Position numbers and translations under genes: made by a program. 6,238 bases of DNA, taken from contig JAQGHK010000252.1 of the NCBI GenBank assembly GCA_028288875.1, forward strand, positions 1-6,238, in the 5' to 3' direction. This stretch comes from Phycisphaerales bacterium (GTDB lineage Bacteria; Planctomycetota; Phycisphaerae; Tepidisphaerales; Tepidisphaeraceae). Below the pieces are notes generated by a model, which saw only the letters and a program-made list of their open reading frames with translations, was not told where the DNA came from and made no database searches. Below, one piece after another: positions 1-5,956 of the stretch (positions within the stretch are counted from its first letter, which is position 1; each line of letters starts with the position of its first letter).

Positions 1-1
1 C

Positions 2-886
2 ATTCCGGCGGCGGTGTTGTTCGCCGACAACGTGGTCGTCGGCAACACCCAGTACCTGCGGCAGCCGAACGGCACACTCTCAGCGTCGGCTTGGACCAGC
101 CACGGCTACATTTCCTGGTCGTCGGCCATCTTGGGGAAATACTATGCGATCGGCGACCCGGCCTATCAGAACAGCAACAACTTCCAGTATTTCCAGTGCC
201 CGAGCCTTGATAAAGGCGGCCTGCCGCCAGCGAACACCGTCGACTCCAACCGCGACGGCTGGGCGAACGAATACGGCGGCGTCGTCGACGCGCAGGCCCC
301 GCGCCTGGCGTACATGCTGAACGAAGCCTTGGCCCCCCGCGGCCGCTTCGGTAATAACGTCAACGGCTCGTACCCGTCGCCGTACCACTACGTCCGCGCC
401 GGCCGAGTGAAAAACAGCGCCGATACGATCTTAGCCACCGAAATGTGGCAGGCCCCAACGCTGATGCAGACCGCCAGCCAAGGTCCCGGCGGCAATCAGG
501 TCAGCAATAGCCGTCGCCCGACCTCCGGCTTCTCGATCAGCATTACCAACGGCGCCACCGGCGTCACGACGGCCGACAAGTTCTACCAGTGCAACAACCC
601 TGAGAAGCTGGTCCAAGCCACGGCGGCGGACGTCGTCGCCGATCCGACCGGCGACACAGCCTGGGTGCTCTCGCCGATCAAGAGCACGCTCAGCTTCATC
701 GGCCGCAACCACGGCCAGAAGAAGCTCGGCGTCGTCCAGAGCACCGGCGGCACAACCGTCGGCGGCTGGGACCTTCGCAAGAGCAATTTCCTTTATCTCG
801 ACGGCCACGTCGAAACGAAGAACGTCGCCGACACGATTTACCCGGCGAATCAATGGGGCGACCAGTTCTACAGCCTCGTTCGCTAA
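2..886 (+). CDS. Pseudopilin / prepilin-type processing-associated protein, 5' truncated by window edge
   Basis: The frame is open to the left edge, so the true start lies outside; 294 residues remain. The GTG at 14 is not needed as a start. The visible part is a soluble, Asn/Gly/Tyr-rich domain ending in a DG-containing strand (SNFLYLDGHVETK) about 25 residues before the stop. That ending is the hallmark of the planctomycete pseudopilin family (DUF1559 / H-X9-DG), which carries an N-terminal prepilin cleavage and methylation helix and is thought to work in type II secretion or pilus-like export. Here the usual histidine lies in RNHG (codon 710-712), 29 residues before DG instead of 9, so there is about a 20-residue Gly/Thr-rich insertion. 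The N-terminal methylation motif cannot be seen, so family membership rests on the C-terminus and general composition. A strong hairpin follows 32 nt after the stop. The specific secretion substrate or partner is unknown. Confidence 0.72.
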   Translation: MPAAVLFADNVVVGNTQYLRQPNGTLSASAWTSHGYISWSSAILGKYYAIGDPAYQNSNNFQYFQCPSLDKGGLPPANTVDSNRDGWANEYGGVVDAQAPRLAYMLNEALAPRGRFGNNVNGSYPSPYHYVRAGRVKNSADTILATEMWQAPTLMQTASQGPGGNQVSNSRRPTSGFSISITNGATGVTTADKFYQCNNPEKLVQATAADVVADPTGDTAWVLSPIKSTLSFIGRNHGQKKLGVVQSTGGTTVGGWDLRKSNFLYLDGHVETKNVADTIYPANQWGDQFYSLVR

Positions 887-918
887 TGGCTTGACGTCGA
901 TACTCCTTCCTCCGCCAC

Positions 919-952
919 GCCGGGTCGCAGGGTTCAAGCCCTGCGGCCCGGT
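919..952 (+). terminator. 14-bp stem-loop downstream of the pseudopilin gene, no U tract
   Basis: Bases 919-932 pair continuously with 939-952 around a 6-nt TTCAAG loop: 14 pairs, 12 Watson-Crick and two G-U (919:952 and 925:946). The G-U pairs exist only in plus-strand RNA; on the minus strand they become mismatches, so the structure favours transcripts of the upstream pseudopilin gene. It begins 32 nt after that stop and 45 nt before the acyltransferase start. No T run follows (next bases CGCGTATAG), so it is not a canonical intrinsic terminator; it could instead protect the 3' end of the mRNA or insulate the next gene. Confidence 0.55.
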
Positions 953-997
953 CGCGTATAGCGGTCGCATGCATCGGCCAGTAGCATCCGGCCCGAC

Positions 998-3007
998 GTG
1001 GCAACCCCAATTCAGACGGCCGTCGGATATCGCCCGGAGATCGACGGCCTGCGCGCGTTGGCCGTCTCGATCGTCGTTCTGTTTCATGCCGGGCTTGGGT
1101 TCCCCGGCGGTTACGTCGGCGTTGACGTGTTTTTCGTCATCTCCGGCTTTCTGATCACGTCACTGATCCTCAAAGACCTGGCGGCCAGGCAGTTTTCGAT
1201 TGTCGGGTTTTACGAGCTACGCTGCCGCCGAATTATCCCAGCCTCCGTGTTCGTCTCGCTCGTTGTCCTTGCGGTAGCGACCTACGTGATGCTGCCGCTG
1301 GATCTCGAATGGCTCGGCCGATCGGCCATCGCACACGCGGCCTGCCTGGCGAACGTGTTTTTCTACCAGCAATCCACCCAATACTTCGGCGGCGAGGCTA
1401 GCACTTTTCCGCTGCTGCACATGTGGTCACTGGCGGTGGAGGAACAGTTCTATGTTCTGTTTCCCGTGCTGTTGATCGTGTGTGCCAAGGTCGCGCGAAC
1501 GCGCCAACGCCCGGCCATCGTGGTCATGACCGCCGGCCTCGCCACTGTGAGCTTTGCCGCCAGCATCTGGTACACGAAGTCCGCACCGACGGCCGCGTTC
1601 TTCCTCCTGCCGTCGCGCGCGTGGGAACTGCTGCTGGGCGCGCTGCTAGCGATGGGGCCACGGCCGGCCGCATCGCGGGCGGTGCGGGAAATCTGTTCAT
1701 GGATGGCTGTGCTTGCCGTCGCCCTGCCAGCTGTTTTGTACGGTCCAAAGACGGCGTTCCCAGGCCTTGCGGCGCTGCCGCCGTGTCTCGGTGCGGCGAT
1801 GTTTATTTGGTCATGCCGTGGCCGGCCGGTCCAATCCGCCGACGACACCGCGATCTTTCAACAGACTTGGATCGGCCGCGTTTTTTCACTGCCACCGTTC
1901 GTATTCATCGGCGCGATTTCCTACTCGCTCTATCTCTGGCATTGGCCGGCGCTGGTGCTGGCGAAGTATTGGCATGTCGTGCCGCTACCGATGGCCGCAC
2001 GACTGCTGATGGTCGCACTCACGGTCGGTCTATCGGCGGCTTCGTGGCGATGGATCGAGCGCCCGTTCCGCCGGCGAACACTCGGCCGATCGCGGTCGGC
2101 GATCTTCGCTTTCACCGTGGTCGCCCTGGCGAGCGTCGCGGGCCTCGGCTCGGTCTTTCAGGCAAAGGCCGGACTCCCCAAACGCTTTTCGACGGCGGTG
2201 CAGGATTTCGACGCCACGCGGCGCGAATTGCTGATCCCCTCGCAACTCCACAACACCAATCCCCAGCACGACCAATTGCCCATGTTTGGTGCGGGCGGGA
2301 AGGACGCGCCGATTGCCGCCCTGCTCTGGGGCGACAGCCACGCCGCCGCCGCCCTGCCGGCGTTTGATGCAATCTTCAAAGCCCGCGGCCTCAGCGGCCG
2401 GGCGGCGATTCGGTCGTCGACCGCGCCGCTGCTCGATTACGTCGTCAGCCCGACCGTCGGCATGGGTGATCGGTCGCCGATCTACAACAAGGCGGTCTTG
2501 GATTACATCGCCCGGCACCACATCCAGACGGTCTATCTCACGGCGTTCTGGACGCGCGATATCGAAAACAGCCCCGCCAAACTCATCGACGCGATTGGCC
2601 ATACCATCGACGCGCTGCGGAAGCTCGGCGTGCAAATTTACATCCTTCAGCAGGTGCCGACGTACGCGTTTGATATTCCGGTCGCCCTGTCCACCGAAAG
2701 CCGCCGCGGCCAAGCCATTGCCGGCTGGCGAAAGACCTTCGACCAGCACCACGCCGCGCAGGCCGTCATGTACGACCTGGCCGCTCGCTTCACCGCCCCG
2801 GACTGCACCTTCATCGATCCGGCCACCGCATTCCGTCAGACCGATTCCAAAGACCTCGCTGTAATGGATCGCGGACGGTCGCTCTATCACGACGATAATC
2901 ATCTTTCGCGATGGGGTGCACGCCGCGTGCTCGGGCCGCTGCTCAACAAGCTGATCCCGCAGCCGGCAGCGGACTCGAAGGCCGCACCGCCCACTACTGC
3001 ACCTTAA
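998..3007 (+). CDS. OafA-type membrane O-acyltransferase with C-terminal SGNH domain
   Basis: This 669-residue inner-membrane protein should move acyl (often acetyl) groups onto cell-surface or exported glycans. Residues 11-30 carry the family opening YRPEIDGLRA...LFH (His30). GGYVGVDVFFVISGFLIT lies at 37-54, an Arg-rich FYELRCRRIIPA at 71-82, and HMWSLAVEEQFY at 141-152. Roughly ten hydrophobic helices run to about residue 390. The periplasmic C-terminal domain has the SGNH block I GDSH (445-448, Ser447) and the late DDNHLS block (632-637, Asp632 and His635), so the putative Ser/Asp/His set is intact. Length fits the two-domain OafA/YrhL-like class. The GTG at 998 is the only start between the in-frame stop at 959-961 and the conserved opening; no Shine-Dalgarno is seen. 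The acceptor glycan cannot be read from sequence. The 3' end overlaps the convergent membrane protein gene by 14 bp. Confidence 0.93.
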   Translation: MATPIQTAVGYRPEIDGLRALAVSIVVLFHAGLGFPGGYVGVDVFFVISGFLITSLILKDLAARQFSIVGFYELRCRRIIPASVFVSLVVLAVATYVMLPLDLEWLGRSAIAHAACLANVFFYQQSTQYFGGEASTFPLLHMWSLAVEEQFYVLFPVLLIVCAKVARTRQRPAIVVMTAGLATVSFAASIWYTKSAPTAAFFLLPSRAWELLLGALLAMGPRPAASRAVREICSWMAVLAVALPAVLYGPKTAFPGLAALPPCLGAAMFIWSCRGRPVQSADDTAIFQQTWIGRVFSLPPFVFIGAISYSLYLWHWPALVLAKYWHVVPLPMAARLLMVALTVGLSAASWRWIERPFRRRTLGRSRSAIFAFTVVALASVAGLGSVFQAKAGLPKRFSTAVQDFDATRRELLIPSQLHNTNPQHDQLPMFGAGGKDAPIAALLWGDSHAAAALPAFDAIFKARGLSGRAAIRSSTAPLLDYVVSPTVGMGDRSPIYNKAVLDYIARHHIQTVYLTAFWTRDIENSPAKLIDAIGHTIDALRKLGVQIYILQQVPTYAFDIPVALSTESRRGQAIAGWRKTFDQHHAAQAVMYDLAARFTAPDCTFIDPATAFRQTDSKDLAVMDRGRSLYHDDNHLSRWGARRVLGPLLNKLIPQPAADSKAAPPTTAP

Positions 3008-4859
3008 ACGCCACCAGCCCATCCTGGTGGTGCACCACAGGGCTGACTTTCGCGAGCGCCTCGACCGTGGCCATCATGTCGAGCATGCGCTCGGCCGTGC
3101 GATCGTGCTTTGGCATCAGGTTGATCCACTGCGGCGGACTGTGCAGCCCTTCGGCCTGGCCGAATTCCTGAAACGCGACGTATTGCACGCCTTGCTCCCG
3201 CAGAAAATCGCGAAGTGCATAGACGCCTTGGCGGTATGGCCAGATGCCGGTTTTAGTCGCCGCGCCGGGGATGTCGATGCAGTAGATCGGATTGCGGGCG
3301 AAGTTCAGCAGCGTGGGATAGTCCAGCGCGCTGGCCACAACGGCCCCTTGTGGGATGGACTTCTGCATCGCGGCATAAGCCTTTACCGCTTCTGGCGACG
3401 CGAAGCGGAACGGCGTCGTTACTGAGTCAACAAACGCTTTCCCCTTGTTCCGAAAATACGCCGCCGACCAATCCCATGGCCATAGCAGCAGCGCGACGAT
3501 CGTCGCCGCCACAACGGCCGTCGCCGCGTTCTTTCGGTGCGATGCCGCGACAGGTCGAATCGCCAGATCAACGCCGTATAACCCGATGCCCAGCAAGGCC
3601 GGTACGCAAAATCGTTCAAGCCAGCCAAGATCCGCGATCGGAAATTCGTACGCCGTCAGGCCGCTCATCAACACCGCCGCAATGAACATCCAAAGCGCCG
3701 TCCATTGCTTTCGGAAGATCAGAAAGACGATCGGCAGATAAACGAGCAAGAACGTCGGTGACGCTAGCAGGCGCGCCGCGACCACCAACCGATCCACGGA
3801 CGCCATCGACGCCGGCGCGAAGGTGAATGACGGATCGCGCTGGTTCCCTTTCATCAGCGGATACAGAAATGATCCGCATGCGCGAAACAGCGCAATCGAC
3901 CATGGCAGTAGCGCGAGCAAGCCCGTCGCGATGACTAAGCCAGCCTCCATCGCAAGATCGCGCATCGGCTGTACGGATCGCCACGCCCGGTGCGCGAAAT
4001 AGATCGCAAAGAAGAGCGGCGGCAACGCCAGGATGTTATCGCGAAACGTACAGGCCGCCGTCGCCATGACCGCAGCCATTATCAGCAATGGCAGGCGCCT
4101 CGTGGGCCGTTGGTCCGCCAGAAGCACCGTGCGGAGCGTTCCCAGCACCATCGCAGTGATCGCCATGGCCGCCATGCAGTTGGCGCTGGTGCGGTACACG
4201 GGGAAGAGCCAACAGATCGCCGCGCTAACGCACGCGGCCCACCGCCACGCATGCCGGCGGTTGCCGATGCCGACGAGCAGCATCACTGTCACTACGCTGG
4301 ATAGCCCGCGATCCACGACGAACGCCGCCCATTCCGTTCCAACCACGCCCACCTGCGCCTGAAGAAACGCATATCCCCCGAACGTGGAAAGCCGGCGGCC
4401 GTTCAGCGGATCGATGGCGGCACCGGTTTCCAGCATGCGGATCGGCAATGTGAAGTAGAAGGAGGCGTCGTCGATGAGGTTGATGCCGCCATCCAGCGCG
4501 GACATGCTGCTGATCAAAAAGAACAGGCCGACGACAACGATTGGCAGAAGCGGCAAGGCACGTTCGATGGAAGTGGCCGGATGACGCCGGGCCCGTTGAA
4601 TTCCGTCAATCAGCAGCGGCACGGCAAAGCCCGCACCGCACAACGTGATGGCAATCAGGACCCACGGCGAGCAGAACTCAGCCGCATTCAACGGCCCGCC
4701 GATCAGTGCCGTGATGGCCATGCCCCACGCCGCACGAAGGCCGAGATCAATGCGTCGCACACGGCAGACGCGGCGCGCCGCCTCGCCCCAGCCGATCCAC
4801 GAAGTGAGGATCAGCAGAATCCATAAGAGCAAGCGGGCATTGCCGAAGGCGATCTGCAT
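2994..4859 (-). CDS. Multi-spanning membrane protein, probable GT-C-fold glycosyltransferase
   Basis: This 621-residue protein has about eleven to thirteen hydrophobic segments, the first at residues 8-24 and the last near 446-464. A mostly soluble C-terminal domain of about 150 residues follows. After the segment at 103-118, a loop carries an acidic pair, Asp130-Asp131 (NLIDDASFYF), ahead of RMLETGAAIDPLNGRR. This arrangement resembles the first external loop of GT-C enzymes of the ArnT/PMT type, where acidic residues serve catalysis using lipid-linked sugar donors. The tail (PEAVKAYAAMQ, then IPQGAVVASALDYP and GVQYVAF) resembles the extracytoplasmic domains that close many such proteins. 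No close family is recognised, so the enzyme assignment is inference; a flippase-like or purely structural membrane protein is the alternative. The ATG at 4859 is preceded by a good -10 element and no Shine-Dalgarno. It converges on, and overlaps by 14 bp, the acyltransferase gene. Confidence 0.8.
   Translation of the reverse strand: MQIAFGNARLLLWILLILTSWIGWGEAARRVCRVRRIDLGLRAAWGMAITALIGGPLNAAEFCSPWVLIAITLCGAGFAVPLLIDGIQRARRHPATSIERALPLLPIVVVGLFFLISSMSALDGGINLIDDASFYFTLPIRMLETGAAIDPLNGRRLSTFGGYAFLQAQVGVVGTEWAAFVVDRGLSSVVTVMLLVGIGNRRHAWRWAACVSAAICWLFPVYRTSANCMAAMAITAMVLGTLRTVLLADQRPTRRLPLLIMAAVMATAACTFRDNILALPPLFFAIYFAHRAWRSVQPMRDLAMEAGLVIATGLLALLPWSIALFRACGSFLYPLMKGNQRDPSFTFAPASMASVDRLVVAARLLASPTFLLVYLPIVFLIFRKQWTALWMFIAAVLMSGLTAYEFPIADLGWLERFCVPALLGIGLYGVDLAIRPVAASHRKNAATAVVAATIVALLLWPWDWSAAYFRNKGKAFVDSVTTPFRFASPEAVKAYAAMQKSIPQGAVVASALDYPTLLNFARNPIYCIDIPGAATKTGIWPYRQGVYALRDFLREQGVQYVAFQEFGQAEGLHSPPQWINLMPKHDRTAERMLDMMATVEALAKVSPVVHHQDGLVAFKVQ
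3009..3032 (+). terminator. 9-bp stem-loop directly after the acyltransferase stop
   Basis: Bases 3009-3017 pair with 3024-3032 around a CCCATC loop: a perfect 7-bp core (CCACCAG/CTGGTGG) extended by a G-U and a C-G pair. It starts one base after the TAA at 3005-3007. It also lies inside the last codons of the convergent gene, so its sequence is partly constrained by protein coding. No T run follows. A weak terminator or 3'-end stabiliser is plausible; chance is not excluded in such GC-rich DNA. Confidence 0.35.
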
Positions 4860-4863
4860 GAAG

Positions 4864-4899
4864 TGCCGCGACTATAGATAGCCGCCGCGCATTCCTGAA
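4864..4899 (-). promoter_or_regulatory. Promoter for the GT-C-like membrane protein gene
   Basis: On the minus strand TTCAGG (4899-4894) is followed by a 17-nt spacer and TATAGT (4876-4871). The -10 matches the sigma70 consensus at five of six positions, and the -35 at three. Transcription would start near 4864, leaving only about five bases before the ATG at 4859, so there is no room for a Shine-Dalgarno site. The assignment is by pattern only. Confidence 0.45.
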
Positions 4900-4910
4900 G
4901 CGCCGGCGGT
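4881..4910. promoter_or_regulatory. Dyad symmetry between divergent promoters, candidate operator
   Basis: The left arm (4882-4886 plus GCGC 4887-4890) is complementary to the right arm (GCGC 4900-4903 plus 4905-4909), with one bulged base at 4904. The centre reads ATTCCTGAA, itself nearly palindromic (TTC-CT-GAA). It lies between the two divergent -10 elements and overlaps the -35 of the minus-strand gene, a suitable position for a regulator acting on both genes. GC-rich composition makes such dyads fairly likely by chance. Confidence 0.28.
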
Positions 4911-4912
4911 GC

Positions 4913-4918
4913 TACTAT
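4913..4918 (+). promoter_or_regulatory. -10 element placing a leaderless start on the dehydrogenase gene
   Basis: TACTAT at 4913-4918 fits TANNNT and ends six bases before the ATG at 4925. With normal -10 spacing the first transcribed base would be the A of the start codon, giving a leaderless mRNA. No purine-rich ribosome site occurs upstream, which fits. No good -35 is visible at 16-19 bp spacing. Confidence 0.42.
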
Positions 4919-4924
4919 TCGGCC

Positions 4925-5932
4925 ATGCAACTCTATCGACTCCCCAGCGCGACCAAGATTGAGGACCTGACGCTGACCGAAGCGGCCTCGCCGACGCCCG
5001 GCCACGGGCAGGTGAAGATTCGCGTGCGCGCTGTGTCACTAAACTACCGCGATCTCATGATCGCCACGGGCAAATATGGGAGCAAGCCGCCGCGCAGCGG
5101 ACTGGTGCCCTGCTCGGACGGCGCGGGCGAGATTGTCGCGATCGGCGACGGCGTGACGCGCGTGAAAGTCGGCGATCGCGTGGCCGGCATCTTTCACCAG
5201 AAGTGGATCGGCGGGCCGCCGTCGGATTCGATTCCGCCCAGTGCCCTCGGCGGCGATCTGGACGGCATGCTGGCGGAGGAAGTGGTGCTCGACGCCGATG
5301 GCGTGGTGAAAATTCCGGATAGCCTTTCGTTTGAAGAAGCGGCCACCCTGCCGTGCGCGGCCGTCACGGCGTGGGACGCGCTATTCGGCAATCGGCCCGT
5401 GAAGGCCGGGGAAACGGTGCTGACGCTTGGAACGGGCGGCGTGTCGGTCTTCGCCGTTCAGTTCGCTAAAGTCGCGGGGGCACATGTGATCTCGACCTCA
5501 TCCTCCGACGCCAAGCTTGCGAAGATTAAAGCGCTCGGCGCGGCCGAGGGCGTCAATTACAAAATCACACCGGACTGGGGCAAGGCGGTGCAGCAACTCA
5601 CCGGCGGCCGCGGCGTCGATCACGTCATCGAAGTCGGCGGCGGCGGCACCATGGACCAATCGCTCACAGCCGTCGCGCGCGGCGGACAAGTGCACCTCAT
5701 CGGCGTGCTGACGCAGGGCCAGATCAATCCACTCCGCCTGCTCACGCGGGCGATCACCCTGCGCGGCGTCTATGTCGGAAGCCGAGATATGTTCGAAGCG
5801 ATGAACCGAGCGATCGGCGCCAATTCAATCAAGCCGGTAATCGACCGCGTGTTTGATTTTGGGAAAGCCCAAGACGCGTATCGACATCTCGAATCCGGAT
5901 CACACTTCGGGAAGATCGTGATTCGTGTCTGA
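4925..5932 (+). CDS. Zinc-independent medium-chain dehydrogenase/reductase (quinone oxidoreductase-like, NAD(P)H-dependent)
   Basis: This 335-residue cytosolic oxidoreductase is full length for the MDR superfamily. The N-terminal GroES-like catalytic domain holds SLNYRDLMIATGKY (38-51) and GDGV...VKVGDRVAG (74-88). The Rossmann cofactor domain has LGTGGVSVFAVQFAKVAGA (168-186), and the expected AATLPCAAVTAW helix precedes it (139-150). The catalytic zinc ligands of classical alcohol dehydrogenases are absent: Asn40-Tyr41 and Cys63-Ser64-Asp65 replace the Cys and Gly-His-Glu sites, and no four-cysteine structural-zinc loop is present. This points to the quinone reductase/enoyl reductase-like branch, although databases often label such proteins 'alcohol dehydrogenase'. 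Ser residues after the second Rossmann strand (190-194) hint at NADPH, an inference. The physiological substrate is unknown. The ATG directly follows a -10 element, suggesting leaderless expression. Confidence 0.92.
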   Translation: MQLYRLPSATKIEDLTLTEAASPTPGHGQVKIRVRAVSLNYRDLMIATGKYGSKPPRSGLVPCSDGAGEIVAIGDGVTRVKVGDRVAGIFHQKWIGGPPSDSIPPSALGGDLDGMLAEEVVLDADGVVKIPDSLSFEEAATLPCAAVTAWDALFGNRPVKAGETVLTLGTGGVSVFAVQFAKVAGAHVISTSSSDAKLAKIKALGAAEGVNYKITPDWGKAVQQLTGGRGVDHVIEVGGGGTMDQSLTAVARGGQVHLIGVLTQGQINPLRLLTRAITLRGVYVGSRDMFEAMNRAIGANSIKPVIDRVFDFGKAQDAYRHLESGSHFGKIVIRV

Positions 5933-5936
5933 AGCC

Positions 5937-5954
5937 ACGGTGATAACTCGCCGT
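5937..5954 (+). terminator. 7-bp stem-loop in the convergent gap after the dehydrogenase
   Basis: Bases 5937-5943 (ACGGTGA) pair with 5948-5954 (TCGCCGT) around a TAAC tetraloop, with a single G-U pair at 5941:5950. It starts four bases after the dehydrogenase stop and ends two bases before the stop of the opposing RTX gene, filling nearly the whole 24-bp gap. The G-U becomes a mismatch on the minus strand, so plus transcripts are favoured. There is no T tract on the 3' side. Confidence 0.45.
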
Positions 5955-5956
5955 AT

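Noticed and set aside
891..896. TTGACG, a near-perfect -35 box just after the pseudopilin stop
   Set aside because: No -10-like hexamer occurs at 15-19 bp downstream, where the sequence is GC-rich hairpin.
925..952. 3' half of a tRNA (GGTCGCAGGGTTCAAG-like T-arm)
   Set aside because: The T-loop is one base short, pairing continues well beyond a T stem, there is no matching acceptor strand about 60 bases upstream, and no CCA end.
933..962. Promoter for the acyltransferase (TTCAAG, 18 bp, TATAGC)
   Set aside because: The -35 match is only three of six and lies in the loop of the strong hairpin; the -10 is plausible but too weak to list.
431..1087. 218-codon minus-strand ORF across the pseudopilin end and intergenic gap
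   Set aside because: Low-complexity Ala/Arg/Asp composition, antisense to the pseudopilin codons; no supporting motif or start signal.
1423..2367. 314-codon plus-strand ORF in another frame within the acyltransferase gene
   Set aside because: Arg- and Gly-rich with no recognisable motif, while the overlapping frame carries all family signatures.
2030..3022. 330-codon minus-strand ORF opposite the acyltransferase
   Set aside because: Arg/Gly/Ala-rich translation with no domain, lying antisense to a strongly conserved gene; a typical GC-driven shadow frame.
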